A DNA stretch of 64,000 nucleotides from Argonema galeatum A003/A1 (GCF_023333595.1 NZ_JAIQZM010000009.1:142493-206492); one strand, 5' to 3'. Numbered from the stretch's first letter, positions 1 to 9,374 are shown. Translations and numbers: made by a program. Notes: generated from the sequence alone by a model not told the origin.

Positions 1-600
1 CCAAATCCAAAATTGGTATTAGCTTCTGCCTCGCCTGCCCGCCGTCGCCTGTTGCAAACTGCTGGGATCGAAGCAGTGGTCTGTCCAAGCGACTTTGATG
101 AGTCCCAAGTCGATCTCAGCGATCCGGTAGAACTGGTTCAAACTTTAGCGCAGCGGAAGGCAGAAACTGTGGCATCTCAATTTGCCGATGCGTTATTGTT
201 AGGTTGTGATTCGGTTTTGTCTCTAGCAGGCGAGATTCACGGCAAACCAGCTGACGCCTCGGAAGCGATCGCACGTTGGCAAATGATGCGCGGTGGAGTA
301 GGCGACCTCTACACTGGTCATGCTTTAATTGACCAAAAACAAGGCAAAACCTTAGTGCGATGTCAGGTGACACGGGTTTACTTTGCCAATGCAAGCGATC
401 GCCAAATTGAAGCTTACGTTGCCAGCGGCGAACCTTTGAACTGCGCTGGCTGCTTCGCCCTTGAAGGCAAAGGAAGTTTGTTCATTGAGAAAATCGAAGG
501 CTGTCACTCCAACGTCATCGGTCTGAGTATGCCCCTACTGCGGGAGATGCTGGGCGAATTAGAGTACGATGTCACAAACTTCTGGCAGTCACTTGACTAA
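1..600 (+). CDS. maf: Maf family nucleoside triphosphate pyrophosphatase (5' end outside window)
   Basis: Maf proteins hydrolyse non-canonical or modified nucleoside triphosphates to monophosphates in the cytoplasm, and some have been linked to septum control. The family N-terminal signature [13 protein letters not shown] is seen at once, followed by [16 protein letters not shown] and a C-terminal [14 protein letters not shown] segment, all typical of Maf. About 195 residues are visible, close to full length. The frame is open from base 1 (Pro-Asn-Pro-Lys-Leu before Val-Leu-Ala-Ser), so the true start almost certainly lies just upstream and the TTG at base 13 is internal. The next gene starts 8 bp downstream on the same strand. 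Confidence 0.93.
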   Translation, partial: PNPKLVLASASPARRRLLQTAGIEAVVCPSDFDESQVDLSDPVELVQTLAQRKAETVASQFADALLLGCDSVLSLAGEIHGKPADASEAIARWQMMRGGVGDLYTGHALIDQKQGKTLVRCQVTRVYFANASDRQIEAYVASGEPLNCAGCFALEGKGSLFIEKIEGCHSNVIGLSMPLLREMLGELEYDVTNFWQSLD

Positions 601-608
601 AATAAGTT

Positions 609-1439
609 ATGAGCCAAAGCATTATGACTAAACCTAAATCTAGAAGCTCATCCAGGTTACAGGAAATTCAATCAGACACTCTTTTTGAGAAACTCCCTCC
701 ACTTGCTAGAAAATGGGCGGAAAGTTTGCCTTGGGAAGAACGCCGTTATGTTTTGTCCTTGTGTCATCTCCTCTGTGCATCTGCACCAGAAATGCAAGCG
801 GATTTTTTAGACGAATATACCGCAGATGGTTTAGTTTGGCGAATGCTGCAAGACAGAGACACTCAACACCAAGTTCAAAAATATTTAAGAAGATTTAACT
901 TGAAAACCGAGTTAAATAAAGCCCTGTTAAAACCCTATGTAAGGCAGTTTTTTATACATTCATCTCAAGATTTACGAGAACAGCCCAATCTGTATTTAGA
1001 ATCTGCTTTACGATTGGTGATTAATCCAAAAGAAAAAAGTAGCGTTTTCAATTATATTTTAGGTTTTGAGCTGCTTAAAATGATCTTTCAAATGAGTTGG
1101 GCGCAGCAAGAAAGATTATCTGAATTACAAAAATTCCCAGCTAGTTTTATTAAAACCTATATCAAACCCATTCAAAATGCACACAAAATTAACGGCATAG
1201 TTACTCCCAAACACGAAAGAGTTTTTTTTGAAAAGCATGATTATTTTGTCCAAGAACCTAACATAGAGGAAGACAAAGTAATCGAGCTAGTCATGCCTAC
1301 TTTTACCGCAAATGCAGTCAGCGATTTTGGTTTTTCAATAATTCGTCATCCCCAATCCTTAGAGTTTGATTATGAATATATTTTTCAGCCGGAACAAGAA
1401 GGTATTTTCACCCAAAATCTTGAATCTGTTGGTCTGTAA
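609..1439 (+). CDS. Conserved hypothetical protein, 276 aa
   Basis: I do not recognise a named family. The protein is soluble-looking, with no signal peptide or membrane segment. The N-terminus is Ser/Lys/Arg rich (residues 1-17), the middle is mainly helical, and the C-terminal third looks beta-rich (ELVMPTFTANAVSDFGFSII). A second ATG at 624 (residue 6) is an equally plausible start, since neither has a clear Shine-Dalgarno sequence. It lies 8 bp after maf on the same strand, so the two are probably cotranscribed. Base composition resembles the neighbours. That it is a real gene is supported by its length and cyanobacterial-looking codon use; no function is proposed. Confidence 0.75.
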   Translation: MSQSIMTKPKSRSSSRLQEIQSDTLFEKLPPLARKWAESLPWEERRYVLSLCHLLCASAPEMQADFLDEYTADGLVWRMLQDRDTQHQVQKYLRRFNLKTELNKALLKPYVRQFFIHSSQDLREQPNLYLESALRLVINPKEKSSVFNYILGFELLKMIFQMSWAQQERLSELQKFPASFIKTYIKPIQNAHKINGIVTPKHERVFFEKHDYFVQEPNIEEDKVIELVMPTFTANAVSDFGFSIIRHPQSLEFDYEYIFQPEQEGIFTQNLESVGL

Positions 1440-1870
1440 GGCTCGTGAATTAGAGGATTGGGAAGATTTATATGGTTGGCGAAAACCCTGATGATATAGC
1501 AAAAGTCATTCATTCAAAAGTCAAAAGTGAAATGCTTGCTGTGAATTGGTTCTGGCGTTTTAGGATGCCCTTACCGCCCTGGCGGTTGCTATATTATGTC
1601 CGGTAGCATCTGTTACCTAAAAAATTTGTGTGATTATTCTTATCTGCGTTCATCTGCGTTCATCTATCTTCATCTGCGGTAAAAATTTAACCAACGATGA
1701 CAACAGACAATTTGACGATATCACTTATGTACTAACGATGCAACCGGAGATAATATGACTTATGGCGATCGCTTTTTCAAGAGGTCTACTGCGAATGCCT
1801 CCAAGAGTGACCAAAAAGGTGTCAATCCCCAACTTTAAGTCGGGGGATAATCCAAAATTGAATGACAGGG
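1440..1870. other. Intergenic stretch with short direct repeats
   Basis: No convincing gene is seen. Around 1645-1680 there is a short tandem array of the unit TTCATCTGCG (three to four imperfect copies), a kind of simple repeat often scattered in cyanobacterial genomes. Several stop codons interrupt every frame. Confidence 0.5.
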
Positions 1871-2980
1871 TTAGTGCGACAGCCACTCTTGCTGAATCGT
1901 TACCCCTCGGCTTTCCATTGTTTGTTCAAATAAATCGGTTGGCAGCGCCTGTTCCACAGGCCAAACACCGGGTTTTTTCAGTTTTCCTTCAAGCATTAGC
2001 TGGGCTAGGCTACCAGTGCCGTAACCAGCGGCTACGGCTGTATTTTCATGTACCAAAGTCGAACATAAAATAGATGATTTTCCATCTTTTTTTCCGGTGA
2101 CTTCAGAACGAATTGCTACGCCAATGCCGCTGAAGCGATCGGTAAAATTAGTCATTTTATGGCTGACATTAGCTAAAAACTCGATAACGTTTGGATTCTT
2201 TATCCAGCTGGACGGCCAAACTTTGGCAACCCACCAAGTTAGGTAATTGTAAAAGTCGGGAACAGAACCGAATTTTGTAATAACTGTTTTGACAGAAAAA
2301 GTGTCGGGCAAAGTGAAAGTTTCTGGCATATCGTACCAGTAGACGCCATTGCGATCGTAAGGAGATGGGAATTCAACAGCTTCGCGATCGCTATATGGCT
2401 TCACCGTCTGCCACTTCCCATCTATCCATGCTTCAAACGGATTTTGCAAACCTAAAAATGTCGTCCGCATCACCGTAATTCCAGCGCCACCAGAACCAGA
2501 CACCACATAACTAAGGTGAATGCGTTCTGCCTCATCCAATTGTTCCACACCCTGACGCACGATGCTGTTAGAAATACCGGGAAAAATCCCCGTATTAACG
2601 ATCGCAGTTATTCCGGCTTTTTCGGCAGCAGATTTATAGTTCAGTGCTTTGATAGTAAAAGAACGATGATCGCTGACATCTAGATAATTGACACCTTGTT
2701 CGATGCAAGTTTTGAGAACATTGGCATCGCGGTAATGAAATGGCCCAGCACAGTGGATGGCGATGTTGGCAGATGCGATCGCATTTCGCAACCCCTCCTT
2801 ATCCGCCAAATCCAAACTCAGAAACTGCACTTGCGACCCAAGCATTTCAGCCACCGCTTCCCCAGCAGCTGAGTCCCGCCCAGTAATAGTAATTTCTGCC
2901 TTAGTATGAGCAACCAGATCCGCAGCAACGCTGCTGCCTATCCGTCCGCTTCCACCTACAATTAAAACTCTATCAGTCAT
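1871..2980 (-). CDS. Saccharopine dehydrogenase-like NAD(P)-binding oxidoreductase, 369 aa
   Basis: The N-terminus is a Rossmann fold with VLIVGGSGRIGSSVA at residues 5-19 and TGRD at the end of the second strand, which fits NAD(P) binding. The rest resembles the saccharopine dehydrogenase/trans-acting enoyl reductase superfamily (CAGPF at about 80, and VNTGIFPGISNSI in the middle). These proteins reduce or oxidise diverse substrates and the exact one cannot be read from sequence. The gene starts 97 bp downstream of crtO on the same strand, so the two may be cotranscribed; a role in lipid or carotenoid metabolism is only an inference from position. Confidence 0.8.
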   Translation of the reverse strand: MTDRVLIVGGSGRIGSSVAADLVAHTKAEITITGRDSAAGEAVAEMLGSQVQFLSLDLADKEGLRNAIASANIAIHCAGPFHYRDANVLKTCIEQGVNYLDVSDHRSFTIKALNYKSAAEKAGITAIVNTGIFPGISNSIVRQGVEQLDEAERIHLSYVVSGSGGAGITVMRTTFLGLQNPFEAWIDGKWQTVKPYSDREAVEFPSPYDRNGVYWYDMPETFTLPDTFSVKTVITKFGSVPDFYNYLTWWVAKVWPSSWIKNPNVIEFLANVSHKMTNFTDRFSGIGVAIRSEVTGKKDGKSSILCSTLVHENTAVAAGYGTGSLAQLMLEGKLKKPGVWPVEQALPTDLFEQTMESRGVTIQQEWLSH

Positions 2981-3077
2981 TTGTAAAAATTGATCTCTTT
3001 TACCTCAGTGGAGCAAATTTAAGTCATCCTCGCCATCATTAGGAAGGATGACTTTTCTTCTGGTGAGTAAATTACCT

Positions 3078-4772
3078 TCAAGAGGTTTTGAAGACCGAGG
3101 CTACCGTTGACTTCAAAGAATTTCCCGCATCCTTTAGAGTTTGGGTGAGAGGCTGCTGTGCGTGCAAGAAGACGCGAGCTGCGTTGCGTCCCGGCATCCC
3201 CGAAATTGAACCGCCGGGATGAGTTCCCGCCCCCGTGAGAAACAGCCCTTCGATCGGCGTTTTGTAATTAGCCAATTCGGGTAAGGGACGGAAGAATACC
3301 ATCTGATCTAGGGTCATATCGATGTGGTAGTAGTTACCTTTATATGCCCCCAGACGCTCTCCCAGTTCGGCGGGACTTTCCACGCGACGTGCGATCGTAG
3401 CTGTCTTGACATTTGGCGCATAATCTGCCAGCTTGTCAATGACGCGATCGGCCACTTTATTTTTCAGGTCATCCGTCCAGCCAGTACCGTGTAAACCAGT
3501 CCCCTCCGCACCAGCAATTTGATAAGGAGCAAAATATTCAATCCAAACCGTATGTTTGCCAGGGGGAGCCATCGACGGGTCTAGCATCGTCGGCTGAACC
3601 AAATACATAGAAGGATCTTCCAGCGGAATCTTGCCAACAGACGGGTCGCTGTGTGCAATTTCCACCTGTCTCACAGAGTCAGCAATCAGCACAGAACCGA
3701 TCAAGTACTCATCTTTGTGGTCGTGATGCACAAAGCGCAGCGGTTCATCCATCGCCAAATCAATTTTGAGGATGGTTTCGTTATTGTTGACAATCCGACG
3801 TTCTAAGCGCTCCTTTAAATTTGGGTCGGCAGTATTCACATCGCTTTCATCCACCAATTGCAAGAACAGGCGCTTGGCATCAATGTTAGAAATAATACCT
3901 TTGGTTGCGCGGTATTCCCTGCCACCACCAACTCGGACTCCCACAGCCCTTCCATCGTCCACCAAAATCTTCTCAACGTGCTGGTCAGTGAGTATTTTTC
4001 CGCCTAAGCTTGTCACTAAATTGACTAACGCCTTTACGAGCGCCCCGGTGCCACCTCTAGGTCTTGCCATGCCGGGATTATGGCGCATTGCCATCATGAT
4101 CGCACCCACAGCAATGCTTTTTTGGGAGGGAGGCGCACCGAGTTCGGATGCTAATCGTGCCAGTGGCGCTTTGAGAAACTCGGAATCAAACCACTCGTTG
4201 ATGACATCCTCAGCGCTGGTTAGCATTGTGCGAATAAAATCTAGCGTCTTGTCCGGGCCACCGATTACGGAAAATAAATCTTGCAGCTTTTTCAAGTCGT
4301 AGTTGCCAACAATATCTATAATTGACTTTGGCGGCGCATTGAACATGGGAATCATCGCGCCGATCACACGCTGCCAGAAGTCTGTGTATTCTGCATATTT
4401 TTTAGCGTCGCGCTCATTATAGCGGGCAATTTCCGCACAGGTTTTTTCAACGGATCTGTGACCCAAAAAGTATTTACCATCTGGATGAGGACAAAAGACG
4501 ACTGGATCGCAGAAAAGGTACTCCAGACCGTACTTTTCCAGTTCTAATTCCTCAATGACTGGGCCCAGGTGGATGAATTCGTGATCGATCGCGCACAGGT
4601 TGAAGTGAAAACCGGGTGCCTCTTTCGGCAATGCTTCCTCGGTTGTTGCCGCGCCGCCAGGAACGGGACGTTTTTCTAGTAGTAACACGCTATATCCAGC
4701 TTTGAGCAAATAAGCGGCGCAAACCAGCCCATTGTGGCCTGCACCAATGATTACAACATCATAAGTTTCCAT
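3078..4772 (-). CDS. crtO: Beta-carotene ketolase, CrtO type
   Basis: CrtO is a phytoene-desaturase-like FAD enzyme that adds 4-keto groups to beta-carotene, giving echinenone (or canthaxanthin) in membranes. The 564-residue protein has an N-terminal dinucleotide fold (VVIIGAGHNGLVCAAYLL, residues 6-23, then LLLEKR and GGAATT). From memory it matches the Synechocystis CrtO along its whole length: NLCAIDHEFIHLGPV, VNEWFDSE-like text, ARPRGGTGALVKAL, VWIEYFAPYQIAG and the C-terminal FAD segment FLTGAGTHPGGSISGMPGRN. It is distinct from the CrtW ketolases and from the isomerase CrtISO. The extreme C-terminus carries about 25 extra Ser/Thr/Lys-rich residues. The start is the ATG at 4772. Confidence 0.93.
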   Translation of the reverse strand: METYDVVIIGAGHNGLVCAAYLLKAGYSVLLLEKRPVPGGAATTEEALPKEAPGFHFNLCAIDHEFIHLGPVIEELELEKYGLEYLFCDPVVFCPHPDGKYFLGHRSVEKTCAEIARYNERDAKKYAEYTDFWQRVIGAMIPMFNAPPKSIIDIVGNYDLKKLQDLFSVIGGPDKTLDFIRTMLTSAEDVINEWFDSEFLKAPLARLASELGAPPSQKSIAVGAIMMAMRHNPGMARPRGGTGALVKALVNLVTSLGGKILTDQHVEKILVDDGRAVGVRVGGGREYRATKGIISNIDAKRLFLQLVDESDVNTADPNLKERLERRIVNNNETILKIDLAMDEPLRFVHHDHKDEYLIGSVLIADSVRQVEIAHSDPSVGKIPLEDPSMYLVQPTMLDPSMAPPGKHTVWIEYFAPYQIAGAEGTGLHGTGWTDDLKNKVADRVIDKLADYAPNVKTATIARRVESPAELGERLGAYKGNYYHIDMTLDQMVFFRPLPELANYKTPIEGLFLTGAGTHPGGSISGMPGRNAARVFLHAQQPLTQTLKDAGNSLKSTVASVFKTS

Positions 4773-4865
4773 TTATGCAACTCCGCTAGATTTCGAGCTT
4801 CCCTATCTTAAAAAAATTACAAATTGTAAAGAATCTGTCCAATTAGAGAGATTGCCGTAAACAGC

Positions 4866-4927
4866 TAGGGGCTAGGGGCAGAGGGGCAGAGGGGCAGAGG
4901 GGCAGAGGGGCAGAGGGGCAGAGGGAG
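4866..4927. repeat. Tandem octamer array (GGGGCAGA)n
   Basis: Six or so head-to-tail copies of GGGGCAGA follow two copies of GGGGCTA. The array lies in the crtO-DUF2993 divergent/tandem spacer and yields only low-complexity Pro/Leu/Ser frames, which are not genes. Confidence 0.9.
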
Positions 4928-4936
4928 AAATTTTCT

Positions 4937-5083
4937 TGACCACTGACAACTGACCACTGACAACTGACCACTGACAACTGACTACTGACCACTGACCACT
5001 GACTACTGACCACTGACCACTGACCACTGACCACTGACCACTGACCACTGACCACTGACCACTGACCACTGACCACTGACCAG
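4937..5083. repeat. Tandem array of CTGACCA/CTGACAA units
   Basis: About 145 bp is built from 7-8 bp units CTGACCA, CTGACAA and CTGACTA. Both strands stay open in several frames, giving false Ser-Val-Val-Ser-Gly-Gln repeat proteins on the minus strand. The same simple repeat recurs near 27300 and 63105-63206. Confidence 0.92.
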
Positions 5084-5097
5084 TCCCCCAATCACCT

Positions 5098-5541
5098 TTA
5101 CGCTGAAGGAAACTCTTTTACAAGAGCTTCTGCTTGCAGGGTCAGTTTGCTCTTTTGCACATCCAAACCCTTCAGGCGCAGCGACATTCCTTCCATTTCA
5201 AAGTTACGGAGATCCAACAATTCGCTGGACTTTTCTAACAGCGCGTTAGTTAGTTCTGGCGATAAATCTTTCCCTTCCACGTACTGAACTTCCTCAAGGG
5301 AGATGCGGTTTCCGCCTTCCTTCATACGAGGTATAGCAGTGAAGCCTGTTTGCTTGGTTTCGCCCGTTTCTTGTAAGCGAATAGTAGCGTTCAAGCTAAA
5401 TTTTCCTTCACCGGGTAGACGGAACTCGACTTTTTCGGTGTTAACGGTCATGGGTTGACCTTCATTCAGTTGACTGGAAAGGCCAATTTCCGCTGCCTTA
5501 CTGAGTGCTTGCTCACCTAGCCCTGGTTGATTTGCTGCCAT
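5098..5541 (-). CDS. Short DUF2993 (LmeA-like) protein missing the central domain part
   Basis: The protein aligns by eye with the DUF2993 protein encoded just upstream (5658-6401) in two blocks. Its first ~30 residues (AAEIGLSSQL) match that protein's N-terminus (AAEIGVISQL). The remainder, from VEFRLPGEGKF onward (compare IEIHLPGNGQI), matches its C-terminal ~110 residues, ending in LRLKGLDVQKSKLTLQAEAL. Roughly 110 residues between the blocks are absent. DUF2993 proteins are envelope-associated lipid-binding-type proteins of unclear function in cyanobacteria. The ATG at 5541 was preferred over a TTG at 5559. The gene lies 116 bp downstream of its full-length paralogue. Confidence 0.8.
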   Translation of the reverse strand: MAANQPGLGEQALSKAAEIGLSSQLNEGQPMTVNTEKVEFRLPGEGKFSLNATIRLQETGETKQTGFTAIPRMKEGGNRISLEEVQYVEGKDLSPELTNALLEKSSELLDLRNFEMEGMSLRLKGLDVQKSKLTLQAEALVKEFPSA

Positions 5542-5657
5542 TTTAGCATTTTTTATCAAAGTAACTCTCTAACTTTAGGCGGTCGGTACAGAGCAGGGAA
5601 TCTGCATCCCGGCAGAAGAATTTATGAGCGATTATCTATCTAAAGATAGCCCCACAC

Positions 5658-6401
5658 TTACATCGACGGTATTTGTCTGATGTAGGCTTCCGCCATCACC
5701 ATTAAGCTGCCTTTTTGCACTTCCATATCCTTGACGCGAAACGCACTTCCTTCCAATTCATAGTAAGGTAAATTCAGCAGTTCCTTGAACTTCAACATCA
5801 AAGCCAAAATTAATTCCAGTGAAATGCCATTTCCCGGCGTGCAGTGGAACGCCTCTAGTAACAACGGCTGCGAAGAAGTGCGCGGGTAAAGCAAAGCAAT
5901 GAAGTCTAACTGTCGAGAATTGCCCTCGTGCAGGATAACTTTTCCGCTGCATTTTATCTGACCGTTACCTGGTAGGTGAATCTCGATGTGTTGCAATTCC
6001 AGGGTGATAATTTGACCATTTACATCCAGGTCTAAAGGTGGCAACTTGCTGCGGATGTAGTCGGAGTTGAGAGAGAGGTTGATATCTTCTTCTGTTAGGA
6101 CAACGCGGATAGCGGCATCGGTCGGATGATTAAGTTTAATTTCACCAAAAAGAGCGCTTAAAGGATTAATTGAAATCCGACCTGTTTGTACTTGTACTTC
6201 CTGCACGCGGATGTCTTTTTGGATTTCCAAACCTTGGCCTGCAAATGAAACTGAATCCGCTTGTCCTTGAACGATATTAAGCAGATTGGTTCGGACATCT
6301 ACATTGACGTCCTCTACTTTATCCAATTGGCTAATTACCCCTATTTCTGCTGCGGCAGAAAGTACTTCTTCTTCCAGCCAGGGTTCCTTGTCTCGCGTCA
6401 T
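5658..6401 (-). CDS. DUF2993 (LmeA-like) protein
   Basis: This is a full-length DUF2993 protein, a family related to the mycobacterial phospholipid-binding LmeA. It shows the expected long beta-rich body with repeated amphipathic strands (RVQEVQVQTGRISINPLSALFGEIKL) and the family C-terminus YYELEGSAFRVKDMEVQKG. No signal peptide is apparent. An open frame extends to 6452, but the ATG at 6401 is chosen because GGGAG lies 8 bases upstream of it. It is probably cotranscribed with the shorter paralogue downstream (5098-5541). Specific ligand and location are not evident. Confidence 0.82.
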   Translation of the reverse strand: MTRDKEPWLEEEVLSAAAEIGVISQLDKVEDVNVDVRTNLLNIVQGQADSVSFAGQGLEIQKDIRVQEVQVQTGRISINPLSALFGEIKLNHPTDAAIRVVLTEEDINLSLNSDYIRSKLPPLDLDVNGQIITLELQHIEIHLPGNGQIKCSGKVILHEGNSRQLDFIALLYPRTSSQPLLLEAFHCTPGNGISLELILALMLKFKELLNLPYYELEGSAFRVKDMEVQKGSLMVMAEAYIRQIPSM

Positions 6402-6517
6402 GATGTAGTCTCCCGATCGCATATATTTGGCCACTTTACGCGATCGCGTCAATTAATTTATCTGCATGGCGACATAGGAAATCTTTTGCAGTTATCTATC
6501 TTTTGTTTATTTTTCAG

Positions 6518-7894
6518 CTAAACAGTAGTTTCCATGATTCTAGATTTCCGATAACGCCGATCGCAAACAACCATCCGCACGCCGCCAGATGGGCCTAATG
6601 TAAAGCCTCGACGTATAGGTCGAACTGGACGTTTATCGGCAAGTGCCAGTTGCCAGCGCGACAGTATTGTTCCCAGCACCAGTTTCATTTCAAATGCTGC
6701 CAATGCTATACCGAGACAGCGACGATTACCTCCTCCAAAGGGGAAATATTCGTAGGGGGAAAACTGGCGTTCTAGAAAGCGTTCTGGTTTAAATTTATCT
6801 GGTTCTGGATATATATCTTCGCGCCGGTGAGTTAAATAAATACAGGGAGCTAACTGTGTACCTGGTTCAAACAAATGACCCATAATTTCTATGGGAGATT
6901 TGGCAATTCTGCCAAACGTGATAAACAGAATTGGATAAATTCGCAGGGTTTCGTTGCAAACAGCTGTAAGATAGGGCAGTTTGGCGAAAGCAGCAGGGTC
7001 TGTGTGGTCGCCAAGGCTATCTATTTCTTGCAGCAGCTTGTCGAGTACGCCGGGTACGTGGTGAATTGAATATAGTGCCCAAGCTAAGGATGTGGCTGTA
7101 GTTTCGTGTCCGGCGACTAAAAGCGATCGCAATTCGTCGTGCAATTCTGCATCTGTCATTGGTCGATCGTTTTCATCCCGTGCAGACATGAGTAAAGAGA
7201 GGATGTCTGTGCGGGATGGATCTGGTTTTTCTCGACGTTCGCTAATTTCCGCATAGAGGAGTTTGCTAATTTCCTGCTGGCGACGCAGGAAGCGACCCCA
7301 CGGACTCCACAAGCCTAAATCTTTTTGCAGTGACGGAAAGAAAAGCAAAGCGGAATTCAAGGGAGAACTTATCTCATCCAGCATTTCTGACAAAAGTTGC
7401 CGCAGTTGTTGACTGCGGATTCCTTCTTGCAAACCAAACACTGCTTGTAAGATTACGCGCAGGGAAATCTCTTGCATCACCTCGCGAACTGAGAATGTTT
7501 TACCGATCTGCCACTCTTTGGTAACTGCAAGCGCGATATCTTGAATTAGCTGACCGTAGGTTCGCATCCGTTCGCCGTGAAATGGAGGCATCAATAACTG
7601 GCGTTCTCTGCGGTGGCGATCGCCATCCATCAACATCAGCGAATACTGTCCGAGTATCGGTTTTGCCAACTCGTTCGCTGGCCCGCTGTCAAACTGTTTG
7701 TAATCGGCTGTAAAAACTTCTTTAATTGCCTGTGGGTTGCTTAAAAAGACGATGGGATTACAATTTTCGCCCACCCGCAGCGTGAAAATTTCGCCGTATT
7801 TTTTAGCACAATCATCCATCAATGTCAACGGGCTAGCGACCCATTGCAGCAACTGTACAATTTCAGGAGTTTTCGGGCCTTCAGGTAGTCTCAT
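6518..7894 (-). CDS. Cytochrome P450, CYP110-like
   Basis: This is a complete 458-residue P450 monooxygenase. The I-helix motif AGHETTATSLAWAL is at residues 261-274, the K-helix ETLR is at 315-318, and the haem loop FPFGGGNRRCLG places the thiolate Cys at 393. No N-terminal membrane anchor is seen, as in other cyanobacterial class I enzymes. The overall sequence resembles the cyanobacterial CYP110 group, some members of which bind long-chain fatty acids or terpenes; the substrate here is unknown. A closely similar paralogue lies at 9375-10760, with an acyltransferase-like gene on the other strand between them. It is divergent from that gene, sharing a ~110 bp promoter region (7895-8008). Confidence 0.95.
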   Translation of the reverse strand: MRLPEGPKTPEIVQLLQWVASPLTLMDDCAKKYGEIFTLRVGENCNPIVFLSNPQAIKEVFTADYKQFDSGPANELAKPILGQYSLMLMDGDRHRRERQLLMPPFHGERMRTYGQLIQDIALAVTKEWQIGKTFSVREVMQEISLRVILQAVFGLQEGIRSQQLRQLLSEMLDEISSPLNSALLFFPSLQKDLGLWSPWGRFLRRQQEISKLLYAEISERREKPDPSRTDILSLLMSARDENDRPMTDAELHDELRSLLVAGHETTATSLAWALYSIHHVPGVLDKLLQEIDSLGDHTDPAAFAKLPYLTAVCNETLRIYPILFITFGRIAKSPIEIMGHLFEPGTQLAPCIYLTHRREDIYPEPDKFKPERFLERQFSPYEYFPFGGGNRRCLGIALAAFEMKLVLGTILSRWQLALADKRPVRPIRRGFTLGPSGGVRMVVCDRRYRKSRIMETTV

Positions 7895-8008
7895 AGAGAA
7901 TTTTAGTTACAAATTTTGCTTTTAGTGCCTGTACAAAACTAAGCTAGCAAAAGTACAGGCGATCTTGCCTTCTAGAGTGAAATTACTAGAGTGAAATGAG
8001 AGGTTGTG

Positions 8009-9337
8009 ATGATTGACAATAGAGAACTCGCCCCCATAGAGCAAGCTATGGAAATTTTGAATCGCCGTGCTGGCTCGTATAATGTGGTAACAATCAGTCG
8101 AATCGAAGGTTTTCTCAACGAAGACATTCTCAGACAGGCTCTAGACCTTATTCAGTGTCGTCACCCTCGTCTGAATTCTCGTATTGTCGGTGAGTTGGAT
8201 AGTCTTCGTTTTGAAACAGAAGGGACGCAAAGGATTCCTTTGCGTGTTGAGAACAAGTTGGACAACGAGGAGTGGCAAGAAGTAGTTCTGGAAGAGATGA
8301 ACGAGAAAATTGATAGTAGTAAAGTCCTGTTGCGAGCTGTCCTTGTTCGTATTGAGAGTGAAAGTAGTAAAAATTATCTGCTCACCACAATACACCACGC
8401 CATAACAGACGGGTTATCGGGCATCCAATTGCACTCAGAAATATTGACTTACTGCCAGAAAATTGCGTCGGGCGATCGAATTAGCGAAGTTGGTACCTTG
8501 CCTGCACTTCCACCTCATAACGAACTACTGCCGGAATGGATGCCGGGGTTTCGAGGTCAGGTGAAAGGCGTTTTATTTTTATTGCGGCTTAAATTCCAGA
8601 TGCTGTGGAACAAACCGGAAACCTTGGGTTTTGAGAAGGTTGTACCAACTGAATTAAGGCGTTGCGGTATGGTTCATAGGCAGCTAGATGAAGAATTTAC
8701 CCAACAGCTTGTCAATACTTGCAGGCAGGAAAAGACAACGGTGCAAGGTGCTTTGTGCGCCGCTATGATGTTCGCAGCAGCGAGAAAAATAGCCGATCTT
8801 CAGAAAAGAGATGTGCGCCTCAGCTGTCGCTCTTATGTCGATTTGCGAAGACGTTTAAAACCAGTTATCAGCGAAGAAAACATAAGTATATTGGCTTCTT
8901 CTTTAACTTCATTTCACATCCTTCACCCGAATACATTGCTTTGGGAATTAGCGCGAAATGTAACTCAACAACTTGAAGCTGGATTAAAGCGCGACGATAT
9001 CTTCAGCGTAGTGTTGATGTCAAAGAAAATTATCGAGTCTCTTCTCTCCCGTCCCAATGAAGTGCCTGTTACAGTGGCTCTCACCAATGTCGGTCGAATA
9101 AATATTCCCAGAGTTTACGGCTCATTTGAACTAGAAGAAATCAGCTATATTCCAGCGCAGGCGGCATTTGGGGGTGTTTTTAGTGCTGCTGTCACAACCT
9201 TTGCGGGAAAAATGATTTTGAATTTTATGTTTTCTGAACCTTCCCTCGGTCGGGATACTATGGAAAGTCTTGTCAACAATGCAATATTGTGTCTCGTTGA
9301 GGCTTGCAATAACAAGGTTGTCACGCTGATGACATGA
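8009..9337 (+). CDS. Condensation-domain / PapA-type acyltransferase-like protein
   Basis: The protein has the fold signature of the NRPS condensation/PapA5/wax-ester acyltransferase superfamily. The catalytic HHxxxDG motif is intact (IHHAITDGLSG, around residue 130) and a C-terminal Asn-Val-Gly-Arg segment (VALTNVGRINIP) fits the usual DFGWG-loop region. Such enzymes transfer acyl groups to alcohols or amines. It stands alone, without carrier or adenylation domains, so it is not part of a modular NRPS here. The start is ATG 8009, 5 bases after AGAGG; a GTG at 8006 is also possible. The flanking P450 genes suggest a joint role in modifying a lipid or small molecule (inference). Confidence 0.85.
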   Translation: MIDNRELAPIEQAMEILNRRAGSYNVVTISRIEGFLNEDILRQALDLIQCRHPRLNSRIVGELDSLRFETEGTQRIPLRVENKLDNEEWQEVVLEEMNEKIDSSKVLLRAVLVRIESESSKNYLLTTIHHAITDGLSGIQLHSEILTYCQKIASGDRISEVGTLPALPPHNELLPEWMPGFRGQVKGVLFLLRLKFQMLWNKPETLGFEKVVPTELRRCGMVHRQLDEEFTQQLVNTCRQEKTTVQGALCAAMMFAAARKIADLQKRDVRLSCRSYVDLRRRLKPVISEENISILASSLTSFHILHPNTLLWELARNVTQQLEAGLKRDDIFSVVLMSKKIIESLLSRPNEVPVTVALTNVGRINIPRVYGSFELEEISYIPAQAAFGGVFSAAVTTFAGKMILNFMFSEPSLGRDTMESLVNNAILCLVEACNNKVVTLMT

Positions 9338-9344
9338 CTATACT

Positions 9345-9372
9345 GTAGGGTGCGTTGCAACGCACCCTACAC
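9345..9372. repeat. Perfect 28-bp palindrome between convergent genes
   Basis: The half-site TGTAGGGTGCGTTG is followed directly by its exact reverse complement. It sits in the 37-bp gap between two convergent stop codons, where it may act as a bidirectional terminator. A related palindrome occurs at 22213-22250. Confidence 0.9.
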
Positions 9373-9374
9373 TA

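Noticed and set aside
1762..2073. Plus-strand frame of 103 codons
   Set aside because: It overlaps the 3' end of the oxidoreductase gene on the other strand and begins in repeat-like spacer; it has no recognisable protein features.
3078..4772. Carotene isomerase (CrtISO) or phytoene desaturase
   Set aside because: The sequence follows CrtO ketolase text throughout, including the IDHEFIHLGPV and GGSISGMPGRN segments.
4937..5083. Possible CRISPR array
   Set aside because: The units are 7-8 bp and contiguous, with no unique spacers.
4843..5091. Minus-strand frames encoding Ser-Val-Val-Ser-Gly-Gln-Trp repeat proteins
   Set aside because: They are translations of a simple tandem repeat that is open in several frames, and the same repeat occurs in other spacers.
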